From: Hysterangium stoloniferum | Taxonomy: Eukaryota; Basidiomycota; Agaricomycetes; Hysterangiales; Hysterangiaceae | Length of the DNA: 64,000 nucleotides | Reading direction: 5' to 3' | Assembly: GCA_015178975.1 (NCBI GenBank) | Contig: WHVD01000069.1 | Span: forward strand, 62,001-126,000 | Shown: piece by piece, positions 22,129 to 33,633 of the stretch | Layout: each line of letters starts with the position of its first letter | Position numbering within the stretch: the first letter of the stretch is position 1 | Program-made: the position numbers and the translations under genes | The notes under the pieces: generated by a model | Databases searched by the model: none | Told to the model about the DNA's origin: nothing | Seen by the model: only the letters and a program-made list of their open reading frames with translations

Positions 22129-23382
22129 ATGTCACAGCCCTCATGGCTGCAGACCTCCTCTCACAAATCGCACCTTTCGCGTGTTTACCATGAATTGCAG
22201 TCTCGTGAGCAGTTGCGGGAGATAGCCCGAATGAGCCACGATCGTCAGTTCTATTCTCATGGAGGACGACCGATCCAAGTTTCCCCCGAATTTGCAGCAT
22301 ACTACAAGACTTCTGTTGGGCTGCAGGCTTCCCATGAGTATAAGAACAGGTATATTGCAATGGAGCCGTATGATAGGACACGAGTCTTGGTTCCCAACAG
22401 GCCAGATCTGGCCAATGGAGAGACGGCAAACGAAGAGGACGTGCCGGATTATAGATATATCAATGCCAACTGGGTACGGGAACTATACGGTGGTAAATGG
22501 TGGATTGCGGCACAAGCACCATTGCCGCATACCGCGCATGCTTTCTTAACCCTCGTCATGTCTCCAGCTCCTTCACCCCTCACACCCCGCGAAACGTCTG
22601 TAGCACTCCCAGCCAGAAATCGCGTTCACACCATCGTTCAGCTCACCCTGCCCGTGGAGGGCGGCCGGCGTCGAGCGCACCCATATTTTTCCAGTCGTCC
22701 TCGCGAGACGATGATTCTGCATTCTGAAGAAGGCTGTGACACTCCTGATATACGTGTTCACACTGAATCCGAGGAGATTATCCAAGACGCCCAGTGCGTT
22801 ATGACGGATCTGCGGCTTCGATGGGACATTCGATCCGACGCACCCATCGCCGATCGGGAGGAGATGCAAGTTACGCATTTACTTTACACCGCATGGCCCG
22901 ACTTTGGCGTCCCGCAAGAGAACAAATCGATTCTCAATTTCGCACGGCTCATTGAGCGGGTCAATAATCGACATTTGCTGGAACCCAGCGACGACCCTAA
23001 TGCAAGCCCGCCAATTATCGTACATTGTTCCGCAGGGGTGGGACGAACCGGATCGTTTATGGCATTCACATCGCTTCTTCGACTCTATTCCCTGTTATCG
23101 CCGTCTCATTCCGCGTCCTCATCTTCCAGTTGTGTCTCCACCATGGCTGGGTCGTTGTCAAGGACATACGCTCGGATTGCACCATATCGCCCTACCACAA
23201 CCCCTAAAGTACCTGCTCCTCTGCCTTCATCCCTTCTTGGGCCATTATCACGCGAAATGGACGATGACCTCATAGCACAGGAGGTTGATTCTCTTAGAGA
23301 ACAACGGCAATGTATGGTTCAAAAGAAAGAGCAGCTTGTTTGGATATACCAAGCTGTATCCACCGCGTTTAAGGCTGCCTAA
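22129..23382 (+). CDS. Protein tyrosine phosphatase, classical PTP domain
   Basis: A single exon of 417 aa from the ATG at 22129. An in-frame ATG lies 34 codons upstream, but the leader there looks non-coding. Classical PTP motifs appear in order: KNRYIAMEPYDRTRV (pTyr loop), YINANWV, WIAAQAPLPHTAHAF, WPDFGVP (acid loop), and VHCSAGVGRTGSFMAF (P-loop with catalytic Cys and Arg). A late MVQKKEQLVWIY carries the Q-loop Gln. It should remove phosphate from tyrosines of MAPK-type or cell-cycle targets in the cytosol. An extra Ser/Pro-rich stretch of about 50 residues separates the P-loop helix from the Q-loop, longer than usual. It is intronless in an intron-rich neighbourhood. Confidence 0.93.
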   Translation: MSQPSWLQTSSHKSHLSRVYHELQSREQLREIARMSHDRQFYSHGGRPIQVSPEFAAYYKTSVGLQASHEYKNRYIAMEPYDRTRVLVPNRPDLANGETANEEDVPDYRYINANWVRELYGGKWWIAAQAPLPHTAHAFLTLVMSPAPSPLTPRETSVALPARNRVHTIVQLTLPVEGGRRRAHPYFSSRPRETMILHSEEGCDTPDIRVHTESEEIIQDAQCVMTDLRLRWDIRSDAPIADREEMQVTHLLYTAWPDFGVPQENKSILNFARLIERVNNRHLLEPSDDPNASPPIIVHCSAGVGRTGSFMAFTSLLRLYSLLSPSHSASSSSSCVSTMAGSLSRTYARIAPYRPTTTPKVPAPLPSSLLGPLSREMDDDLIAQEVDSLREQRQCMVQKKEQLVWIYQAVSTAFKAA

Positions 23383-24298
23383 GATTGTGAGCATCTTTCT
23401 CAATATGCTTACGAGCATGACTTTTTGCGTTCATCTGCCAAATAAAGACCCTCCCTATCCGTCCCCTTGCTGTCACGTACGACTGTTGATATTGCTCTCA
23501 TATTCTTCCCAAGCAGCTGGATTTCTTGTGTAAGTGCCTCATATGTATAGAATACATCCCGTCTATATACACTCTGACCTGTACAGAGTGAGATCTTGAG
23601 TCGTATTCGGAGTGATTACCACAATTTATCAGTCTCCAACAAACTATCCCCGTCACGTATTTAACGTCGGGAATCAAATCAAAATCAGGTGGAAGCTGCA
23701 ATCTCTTTGCTCAGTCCCAGCCGTGCCTACTTGAACGCTGTGCGAATCCCCTTGGTTATATTTATGCATCATGGTATGGTACCCTTGGCTAAAATACGCA
23801 ACCTGTGTTCTCAGGACCTTTTTATTTATTTATTTGATTTTGATTTTTCTGACTCGATTCGGCAAGGCCGAGTGGAACGCGGCTTCGGTGTCATTGCAGG
23901 CATACCTACACCGTGGCCGAGGGCATTTAGGAAATACCCCATGCCGTGCAATCAGTGCGCTGACCGGAGTGGTGCCTGGCCATGGTGTTTCTTGCTAGGT
24001 AACAGTGCCCCGAAAAAAAGAACACGTCCCGAGGTATTTTCGGGTAATTAGCGAGTAATTACAAGAATTATAAAACGTCGGACTTGGTTTTGATGTGGTA
24101 TTTGCCAAACAGTGTAGAAATCACCCATATGTATAGAGCTTCATTAGTTTTCGTTGTCCCCGCTCATGCCTTCAGAGATTAATCATTTCCTACAGTTATT
24201 TATTGAACAGATGAATTTCAGAGACTAGCATGAGGATTCCAATCGGCTACGCAGTGATGGCACGGCGTTCAAATTTTAATCTGCGACTGAACGTTGAG
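23383..24298. other. Intergenic region, no gene seen
   Basis: AT-rich with short frames only. It separates the phosphatase from the NR2C2AP-like gene and must hold that gene's promoter. Confidence 0.45.
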
Positions 24299-24869
24299 AT
24301 GACCACATCACTTATCACTACCGATGTTAAGCTCAAGTGCGTTTCATCTCGCATCTTGCGATGCTGTGAGCTCATGTGATTCTATCAATTTTTTAGAGTT
24401 AGCTCAACACTAGACAAATCTGTCGGAAAAAAATTTCTGACAGATGGTAGTCCGGAGACTTGTTGGACGTCAACCCAGGTCTGGATGTGTCGATGCTGAG
24501 AGATGCAACCCCACGGCTAAACTGCATTGATTATAGGGTATTCCCCAATTCGTGCAGCTCCAGTTTCCCTCTCCTGCTAGAGTAACAAAAATCAGCATAA
24601 CTTTCCAAGGAGGATTTGTCGGCACACGTTGTGCGGTCCATGTTCTTCCCTGCACAGCTGAACGAGGCGATCGTACACCCGAATGGCAACTTCTCACCCA
24701 CATATTTCCTGAAGATGTCAATCGACGGCAGACTTTTGATGTATCATCCCCGGCCGGTGAACAGCCAATAGGCCAAATGAAGCTGCTATTTGAGGAGAGC
24801 TCAGATTTTTTTGGTAGGATAACGATTTACGATCTCGATGTGGAAGGGTGTAAACAAGAAGATCCGTGA
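24299..24869 (+). CDS. NR2C2AP-like galactose-binding-fold protein
   Basis: Three exons (24299-24336, 24397-24478, 24537-24869) give 150 aa, the usual size of this family. The protein starts MTTSLITTDVKLKVSSTLDK. The family hallmarks are GKKFLTDGSPETCWTS, VTKISITFQGGF, and FGRITIYDLDVEG near the end. Animal NR2C2AP (TRA16) binds a nuclear receptor; the fungal role is unknown. The fold is that of discoidin / F5-8 type C domains. An ATG 69 nt upstream is in frame, but the family normally begins MT-S, so the later start is preferred. The last 37 coding bases form the first unit of a tandem repeat that runs past the stop. Confidence 0.88.
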
Positions 24870-24978
24870 TAACCCCCCAAATCTCGATGTGGAAGGATAT
24901 AAACAGGAAGATCGGTGATAACCCCCAAACTCTCGATGTGGAAGGATATAAACAGGAAGATGCGTGATAGCCCCCCAG
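24833..24978. repeat. 49-bp minisatellite spanning a stop codon, three copies
   Basis: Units begin at 24833, 24882 and 24931, each starting TCTCGATGTGGAAGG and ending in a TGATA/CCCCCC tract. Unit 1 encodes the C-terminus LDVEGCKQEDP and stop of the NR2C2AP-like gene. Units 2 and 3 repeat the same codons and stop in the 3' untranslated region with a few substitutions. Confidence 0.92.
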
Positions 24979-25263
24979 CATATTTCTGAAGGGTCACGCA
25001 ATCAGGACATTTATGTTTTATAGTGCATATCCCCAAATGGTCTCGGTTGTGAGCAATAATTGCTATAGAGTTTTCTACTACTCAAACGACACCTCAGCAA
25101 TTGCTAGCTGAATGTCGAGTCCCGTAGTTCGGCAAATGACATTTTTGTCCAGGCGTCGGCATTTTATTCCAGCATCGCTGGTTCTGCGAGGCTGGTTCAT
25201 AGAAATCCGCAATGATGACTTGGACAATGTCAAGTTATTCGATCGGATCGGACACATTCACAG

Positions 25264-25497
25264 ATGCGAATATTAAAAATATGCACTAGAAAGGGCCTTT
25301 CATACTATTTTTATTGGGTAATGAAGCATAGGTTTACCGCATCTAAGTTTGTCGCGTGTCAGGCCGAGGGGCCTTGGACTTGGAAAACTATATTGGATGC
25401 TGTTCTGGCGGAAGAATCAAACTTGCAAATAGATAGACCTGTTTTTGACGCGAGGACAGCGGAACAGCTAGTTATATACTACTCTATCTCAAACTAA
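25264..25497 (+). CDS. Hypothetical small protein, doubtful
   Basis: A 77-codon frame with MRILKICTRKG at the start and QAEGPWTWKTILDAVLAEES in the middle. The second half has a natural protein composition (IDRPVFDARTAEQLVIYY) and may be an exon of a larger or decayed gene; a short frame with SSYSIGSDTF lies just upstream. No family recognised. It sits just upstream of the kinase gene. Confidence 0.3.
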   Translation: MRILKICTRKGLSYYFYWVMKHRFTASKFVACQAEGPWTWKTILDAVLAEESNLQIDRPVFDARTAEQLVIYYSISN

Positions 25498-25795
25498 GGA
25501 TATTACTGTCAAGAGTTTTGGTCGCAGGAGGTATACCGCCATGGTTGTCCTCGTTTGTGAAGACTTTTTGCAACTCCGCGTTCGAGGTTGCTCGTCGCCG
25601 TGTACGGCTGCCCCTATACGGTTTCTCCCACATAGCTACCGATTTCTACTCATATCTACTCTTGTCTATATATTGGCCATCTCGTTCAGTTTAGCAGCTG
25701 TATTTTGGTCTTTTTCAAGTGTCTTTGCACGTGCTGTAGAGCGGTCACTGCTTCATAACTCCTGGTTGCCAATACAAACGAAGATATGGTACGTT

Positions 25796-27909
25796 TCCGG
25801 TTTGCTTGCTGAACTTCCTTTTTTTCACGAGCCACAATCGAATTATGTCCAGGACACGCACGGTTCGGATCCAGAGGAGTTCTACGTAAGGCAGGACAGG
25901 ATTGGTATGGGCTCACCTACTTCCAGCGTTCGAGCTTCAGATTTAAACCATAATTTGATGGTCAGGTAAAGGGTCTTTCGGAGAAGTGTACAAGGGGTAT
26001 GTATAAAGGATTTACGCCGTGGTTATTCCTTTTCACACAGTCAGTATAAAGGTTCGACAAACGTACACAGAAGACAGTTGCGATCAAAGTCATCGACTTG
26101 GAAAGTGCCGAAGACGAGATTGAGGATATACAACAAGAAATCCAAATTTTGAGTCAACTTGATTCTCCCCACGTCACGAAGTACGCGTTGTTATGCCTTC
26201 GTTATTTGGTTGCTAATTATACCTTGTCGCAGGTATCATGGCTCATATTTGAAGGGCTCTAACCTTTGGATCGTCATGGAGTAGGTGTCTTCATGAAAAT
26301 GCGTATTCTCAATGCCTAAAACTTTCTAGGTATTGTTCGGGTGGGTCGTGTTCTGACCTGGTACGTGATCACCTGTCGTGCAATATCAGGCCGACCAAGG
26401 TCATCCACAGATGAAGCCAGGCGTTTTTCGAGAAGAGTACATTGCTATAATCGTTCGCGAGCTCCTCCGCGGTCTCGATTACTTGCACATGGAAGGCAAG
26501 CTACACCGTGACATCAAAGGTGGGGATGTATCTCCCGCTATTTATACACGCGTTAATGTCGCATTCAAGCTGCAAATATACTCCTCAGTGCAACGGGAGA
26601 TGTGAAGCTTGCAGATTTTGGCGTTTCGGGTCAATTGTCCGGAACCCTGTCAGCGAAGAAGAATACCTTCGTGGGAACACCGTATTGGATGTCACCCGAG
26701 GTTATCAAACAAAGCGGCTATGACCACAAGGCAGATATTTGGTCTTTAGGCATCACTGCCATTGAATTAGCACGCGGTGAACCACCATATGCGGAGCTTC
26801 ACCCCATGAAGGTCCTTTTCCTCATCCCAAAGAACCCCCCACCAACTCTTGATGTCAATTTTTCAAAACCATTTCGGGAGTTTGTGTCCCTTTGCTTGCA
26901 ACGGGATCCTAAAGAGGTGAGATCCAGTCTAGGACTTGTTTTCAAGTATTAACTCGCAGGTTGGTTGCAGCGACCATCTGCCCGCGAGCTGCTGAAACAC
27001 AAGTTCGTTCGAATGGCTAAAAAGGCGAGCTACCTTACCGAGCTGATTGAACGACACGAGCGGTGGAAATCAGAAGGCGGCGCTCGACAAGAGGAAGAAG
27101 ACTTAGAACGCGATGACGATCCGTTGGTGTCGTGTATATAAGCCCGTCACTAGCATGTCTAACCACTTTTTTTGCAGAGACGTTAACGCTGGCCAAGATG
27201 ACCTGTGGGATTTCGGGACAGTGCGCCATACTGGCCGATCAGGGACTGTTGGTCGTGCAACAGCGCGCACAGAAACCGGACTAACCTATCCCCAACCGGT
27301 GGCCAACCTTCCAAACACCAACCTTCAACACAGTAACGGCTCCCGTGCGGGAAATGCCTCCGTGTCTTCGGTTTTGACGTCATCCACCATCACAGTAAGG
27401 CAGGACTTACCGTCCGGTCCGGCGGAGAAACGGTCTTCATACGAGCCTTCCCCACACGAGCAACCTGTACCTCGCGTTTCGTATGAAGGCACGCAGGGTG
27501 ATCAAGGCACTGTACGGTCACCGCGGAGAGAGCGCCAAGGATCATACGATTCGAATGGATCGGGCTCTTCCGGATCTGAAGACGGAGGTGCTGAACGTCG
27601 ACTGCGGCAGCAGATGATGCATACCCATATAGACGACGAAGGCGACCTTGAGGAAGATCTGGACGAGAGGTCGATGCTCGACTCGGTAGTTTTACCAGCC
27701 ATCGCATCTGTATGTGAAGTAGTTCGATTTCGTATACAGGCACTAACGTTTTGGTACTGCAGCTTGTCCCGCGCGTCTCGACGATCGAAGCTCGAACAGC
27801 TTTGAGCCAGTTGCAACTGGCGTTCGCGGAAGCTGAGAGAGTCATCCCAGGCGTGACAAACGAGTTCGTCAATGAAATCGTTGACTCGGTTGAGCATGTA
27901 GAGGAGTGA
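25796..27909 (+). CDS. GCK-III/Ste20-like serine-threonine kinase
   Basis: Eleven exons (25796-25798, 25853-25904, 25966-25996, 26052-26180, 26233-26280, 26330-26360, 26411-26519, 26570-26916, 26971-27122, 27178-27709, 27763-27909) give about 526 aa. The N-terminal kinase domain has [11 protein letters not shown] (P-loop), [11 protein letters not shown] (Lys), LHRDIKAANILLS (HRD), DFGVSG, and [11 protein letters not shown]. The [15 protein letters not shown] start and [14 protein letters not shown] end fit the MST3/STK25 (Nak1/Kic1/SepL) branch, which acts in polarity and septation. The tail is Ser-rich and acidic and ends in a helical segment ([20 protein letters not shown]). The coding part of exon 1 appears to be the ATG alone. 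Exon 9 could instead end at 27131, adding three codons. Confidence 0.9.
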
Positions 27910-28144
27910 GTTTTGGGTATTGGTGTAGACAGATTCATTTTTGCCGTGGACTTCCCGCATAATATTCACGATTACGTGACTTAGTAACTAGCATCCAGCC
28001 CTATTGGATGGATGCAAATAACCCGCTCATTGCATGTATACATGTCTCATCCATCACTGCTCTTCTCTTCTCATCATCTCTACAATGTCTCCCATGTGAC
28101 TTCTTGTATGGTTGCACTGTTTATTATAAAACATCCGCTAACTA

Positions 28145-31100
28145 TCATGGTATACCATTGTCGTTGACTTCTTTGGGTTTCTTCTTCTTTCCAGTTCCTT
28201 TCTTCTTTACACGAACAACCTTGATGGGGTCAGGCGTTCGTGCCCCTTCTTCCTCATCGTATTGCGGGAACGATGAAAGAGAAGGCATCGATGACACGCT
28301 CTGTAATAGCAGTTTGGCAGCCGTGGCTGGCGCACTAGGTGTGAAAGGCTTTAAAAGCGCCCCCTCTGGCATTTCACCTCCTGTTTCGACGGCAGGCCGT
28401 GGTTGTCGTAGTCGAGATGTGCTGGCCGACCGGGACAGAGGTGGTGCTATGGCATTTCGGCGGTGAGATGTCGCAAATTTGGAACCGGCAAAACGACTTA
28501 CGACTCAGCCCGTCCAATTTCACAACTGGTATCAAATCGATATCGTCCTCGCTTCCATCTTGGTGTGGTGGAGTACTTCGAGGTTGATCATCTATCAAGT
28601 AATACGGATCGTCTTTGAGACGTTCTAGTCTTTCAGCTCGTCGCTAAACGAAGTCAGCGTTGCCGATGTCGTCCCGTAATATATGATACATACCCGTTCC
28701 CTCTCCGCCCTTTCGTCGACCGTCTCTTCAGGTACATTAACTGGTGATATTGTTTTGGTTTTCTGCTTCTTCGCTTTTCCTTCACCATTTTCAGCCTTCT
28801 CTTTGCCTTTACCTTTCTTCTTTTTGGTCGGAGCAGTATGAGCAGCTTCCAGCTTCGACTCCTCCTTCGGAGGAGGAATGATCCAAGAATCTAGATCAAG
28901 ACCCTCTGGAACGGGTACGCTGCCTTGAGCCTCACGCGCAACAGGATTAAGCTCATACGATGTTGTGAGTGGAGAAATTAAGTAGAGACTTTTGGGGAAG
29001 TGCGGTTCAGAAGGCAATGGCGCATCTGCAAAAGCATTGTCAAATTCGACTGTTGGTGCCAGCGGCCTCACTTTCGGTTTGAAGGCTGAAAGGTCGGCTT
29101 TGACGAAGGTAAACAGCTGCAGTGTATTCGCCGCCTATACGTTGAATAGTTAATTACGATAACAACACAATGTGTATTGAAATGAGGCATACCCGTTCTT
29201 GAACCTCGATGTCTTCACTGCTAATGAGGCTTTGAAGGCCCGAAATGACCATGTCTACAGTCTGTCTGAGCTCTGATAGAAAATCAGAGTGCCATCTGCC
29301 CGCAAGATCGACGGCCCATGAACCAAATATTTTCAGGGCTGCTTGAATATATACCGAGATAGTCTCGTTAAGGAGCGACGATGTCGTAGTTTGCAATAAA
29401 TAGCCTATAACTTTTGGTGGATCTGACAGCTCCCTAGATGGTTTGGAACTGTCAGTCGCAAGCAACTCAAATATCAGAGGTACATACCGGCTGTATTCAC
29501 CACATATCCACGCTGCGGCTCGTAAAACCTCGGCTGACGCTAAGATATCACCGCTCTCGTCCAGGTTACCTCTCGGAGCGGCATTGGTGACAAAAGTATC
29601 GTCACCCAGGAGCCGTGAACAAAGCTTCACTGCATATCCCCTGATTGCTCGAACACGCACAGCGACATCCAATAACGCGTCTCGTAACGCTGAGCCAGGG
29701 ACAGGCGATACATAGGCGAGGTCAATGAGGACTGCAAAGTACCATTCAAAATCTTCCACATTGGCGTAGCCATCCTTGGAAGCTATTGATAAGATACGAT
29801 GTGTGAGCAGATGCCGATAAGCAGGGGATGTGAGAGGTGAAGATGACGGCGGTGATGTTGCGTTCGGTGTCACAGAGTAAGAAAGCAGAGACAGAGCGTG
29901 CGAAGCGGATGGTTGCGAGGAAGTTGGGTTGGTAAGATGAGATAACAATTGTTGAACTATTGATTGGAGGCTTGAAGGAGTTACCTGGATAGAAAATCAG
30001 GGGGACAACATAAACATCCTAGTATTGATTGTACCATTTCTGATATTAGCTCCAACGCCCGCATTCGAATACTGATATCAGCATCATCCACAATAGACAA
30101 AATGATTTCCTGATATTCAGCCACTAGGTGGGGGTGAGATGGAACAATTTTGACCATGGCGAGTAAGGCAATATATTTTACTGTTCGCTGTGTCAGCTAA
30201 GAGCAACGAAACCATGAAGTAAATCTCATACGATTTTGATCTGCATCTTCCAAGAACGCGGCCAACTTCGTGACACAGGTCCGGGCTAGCGCGTCCCCTT
30301 GATGCCCCTGTAGCATGCCACCAATAATCGATGTCCGTACGCACTCATACAATAAAGAGATTGCAGGCGTTGTAGAGATAAGATTAGTAATAGGTGGTTG
30401 TAATTTCTTCACTAATCGCGGTTCATGAGGTGTTAAGGCGCCAAACTAAAGAATTCTCTCTCAAATTTTGCAGCATAAATTTTATTACCTTCCGCACCAG
30501 TTTTATTATTTTGATGAGCATCCAGTTATTCGTAGAGGTTGTGAGTATATGAAATAATTGTGGCGCCAATGGGAGGTAATCTGTAGGATTTCGCAGGGCC
30601 AACTCACACAGAACATTCACAGTGGCTGCGACGACCCCTATAAATAATATAAATGTGAGATAAATATTTTACTATGGAGAAACGTACCGGGATCTGGGTC
30701 TTCCAGCTTTTCTCTTAATCGGGGGAAATTATGTTGTAAAGCCTCTGGATATCGCTGAAAGACTTTATAGAGGGCAAGAACAGCACGTTTACGAATATGT
30801 GCTCGAGAATGGTTCAACATTGCGACGAGATCATGAGAGAGATCTCTAGACAGATCTGGGCTTGCAATGTGTGATAGCCCATTCAAGGAGATGGCGATAT
30901 CGGTAGGGGTTGAACTTAAATCCTATAAATGATATGATATCACGCCATGTTCAGTTGTATAACGCTAACCGACAAGCTCACCTTTTTCAAAAGATTTGTT
31001 GTCAGCATTAAGACATCGGTGTCCGAACTAAATGATTGGACAGCAGCTAGGTATCCGACACTTTTTAGATGGAATTTCGGCGACGACATAACCTCCACAA

Positions 31101-31355
31101 CATGGAAGGAAGCCCATTTCATATCATAACCTAACATATCCAGCTGTGCGTAAAGAATATGTAAGGTCAGCTTTTAGCATCATAAGCAAGGTTGCGCACA
31201 TAAGTTAGCTTCAGGACTGCAGCAGCCTTCAAATCCATATCCTTGCTCTTGATCTCGGTCCGAATTTCGTCAATGGCATGACTAATGAACTTGGCTTCGT
31301 CCTTCTTATTCGCCCTTAGACCACGAATAAGATCCTTAAGCGTTCGTTCCCACAT
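28145..31355 (-). CDS. APL5: AP-3 adaptor complex subunit delta
   Basis: Ten exons (31355-31200, 31143-30982, 30922-30688, 30637-30489, 30445-30232, 30180-30035, 29984-29193, 29134-28694, 28643-28502, 28446-28145) give 912 aa. The start MWERTLKDLIRGLRANKKDE and the segments IKSKDMDLKAAAVLKLTYL, YDMKWASFHVVEVMSSPKF and RAHIRKRAVLALYKVFQRYP are diagnostic of delta adaptin. The adaptin trunk fills roughly the first 600 residues. A charged hinge (KKKKGKGKEKAENG and KKKGTGKKKKPKEV) follows. The protein is the large subunit of AP-3, which sorts cargo from Golgi or endosome to the vacuole. The gene is convergent with the kinase, 235 bp apart. Confidence 0.95.
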
Positions 31356-32319
31356 CGAAAGCTCTTCAAACAACTACGAAATATGCCGCTGCGAAATGGC
31401 GTCGATCGGAAATGGCTGCGTAAACGCCCAAAGTCGTAAACACGGGGGAACGGCGCCAGACGCCCGGATTCATTTGATGATAGACAAATAGATAAAAATA
31501 AGTTCCTTTCTTATAGCAATTTCAAACCTATACTGTAACTCCTTCCGTTACATGATTTATGTAGAGTTATATAGAGCTATCATATTTGTAGAGTAAGCCG
31601 ATGTAACACCAATATTTGCATCTAACTTGGCCCAACTTGAATTGCCGTGGTTTTCTTATATCCTCAGCCTAAATAACCAAGACTCAATTTGTTCTGTGTT
31701 ATATATACCCATATATACATTCACCCCCCAGAAAGGCGCGCCAGAGGCCAACGAGGGCAACGCCTGTATCTGTGTATTTATTTGACCTTATAATGCGTTA
31801 TTTAATATCATGCCAAATATCACTGTAGTGGCTCCCCTTCATTTAGTTCTTGCCCAATTCGTGTCTAGCATCCCGTGAAAATAATTCATGTATTTTATGT
31901 AACTTAATACTGCCTGTCAAACAAGTCATACTATTCACGATATGCCGGCTTGAACTCCACTAGACGGGCCTAGATACCACTATTTCAGCTCGTACAAAAT
32001 GGGATAACATATTTTTAAATGCTTAATATTGTCATAAATCTTAGTTGGTAAGCGTATAAGTATTATGAATGTGGATACGCAACAGAGATGAGTGCACGAT
32101 CCTCACCATGAACCGGAGCGGAGAGTGCTGAGGCAATGAGCGGCTTGTGTGTGAGAGTCGGCGTCGGATTGACACTCAAACAACTCATAGCCTATGTGGT
32201 TAGTCAAAATGAGGTACAAGGGTAGTATGCACATCTGCTAAACTTGACAGAGGTGCTGGGTGAGCTTTATTCATTGATCCGAGTAATACTCACACTCATT
32301 TACAATCAGATATTCGCTT
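31356..32319. other. Intergenic, AT-rich
   Basis: Upstream flank of the AP-3 delta gene. No coding signal or RNA gene recognised. Confidence 0.4.
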
Positions 32320-32610
32320 CTGTCGGTGCTCTCCTTTGGTGGCATCCTCTATGCCGACATTCGCCAAGGAGCCTACGACGGCCCTTTAATTGTCCAGTAC
32401 ATCGAGCATTATATGCCATTCATCAATCCATGGCCAGCGCAGCATAGTGTTCTGGTGATGGGTAACCGTGCAATCCTCTCGAGGACTTTGTGAGTATTGT
32501 GGGGAGCAGTATGCCAAATTTTAACCATGATCTGTTCATTTAGAGGTGTTGTTCTATATTATCTACCACCTTACTCCTCCGAGGTCAACTTTATTGAAGA
32601 AGATATGTGA
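32320..32610 (+). pseudogene. Remnant of an IS630/Tc1-superfamily DDE transposase
   Basis: Translation shows FGGILYADIRQGAYDGPLIV, then PAQHSVLVMGNRAI (second Asp position changed to Gly), and in another frame VVLYYLPPYSSEVNFIEE, the characteristic LPPYSPxxNPIE block with the final Glu. Only this C-terminal half of the DDE domain is left, with a frameshift and lost start and end. No terminal repeats were located. Confidence 0.65.
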
Positions 32611-33633
32611 AGACATACCTGCATCATCATGGTGATATTTTTCGTGCAGATGTTGAAAGAAAAAACGAGTGGGCGGTATACTCTTTGCCCTATACTGCTC
32701 TAGTCACCAAACATGTATGTGGGTGGTCGGAACACTCGGGATATATATAAAGTTCTCTCACGAACTACGTCATATACTTAGAATAAAACAAAAATTATCC
32801 TCTATTCACTGAAATTAGACTGTGAGTATATCCCACTGGGTTTAATTACTTCTTCAAAATTAGATTCCTTGATGGTGTGGAAACTCATGTTTATTGACAA
32901 CGAATAACTCGGATCTAATTATTTCTCGATACTGTCTTTACCCATACTGCTCCCGCATTCGGAGCCTCCGGAGGATCAGCAGCACACGCAATTCATTCAA
33001 TCAATTTTATTTTTTTGATAAACAAAGGCTTGGACCCTATTTTCATTGTGATTCGCTAATTATAAATGACTGGAAATAGCCCTTGTGCGAGCGTCCTTCT
33101 GTTTGCACCGTGTACTCCGTTACCTTTTTTTAGCAGCATCGAGACCTATTGAGACTCAGGTGATAAGTTCGTGGCGCCTGAGGAGTTTCGCTTTTTGGAT
33201 CTATTGATTACTCTTTCCATGGAACACGAACAGGAAACTTGACAAGAGCCGTATCGGGTTATTGCTAGAGTCGTAAGAATGTGAGGTCTTCTCTATCTCC
33301 AGTGGCGCTGGGCTAAAGGGCGACGAGATGCCGAACCACGCCGGGCATTACAAACATGGAGAATAAGCAAGATGCACCATGACAAAATCTAAGAATTGCA
33401 AAATGCCTCCAATCCAATCCCATGAGAGATTCGGGTGCAGTTTGAAGCAACTGTGCCGCACCGGGTGTATAACGAAAGTTTTATCAGCTACGATCCCATC
33501 TTGTGTGCCGGATCCTATAGTGTATATATTCACCCTAGTACCTCAGGCTTTGGATCAAACAAATGTAAGCAGGCGCACTTATGAGTTTATAAAGAGACAT
33601 TAATTGCACCTTACCGCTGTGCCATTGTTCACA
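32611..33633. other. Intergenic region, no gene seen
   Basis: AT-rich, with only short unrelated frames. The right end contains the promoter of the aquaporin gene. Confidence 0.4.
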
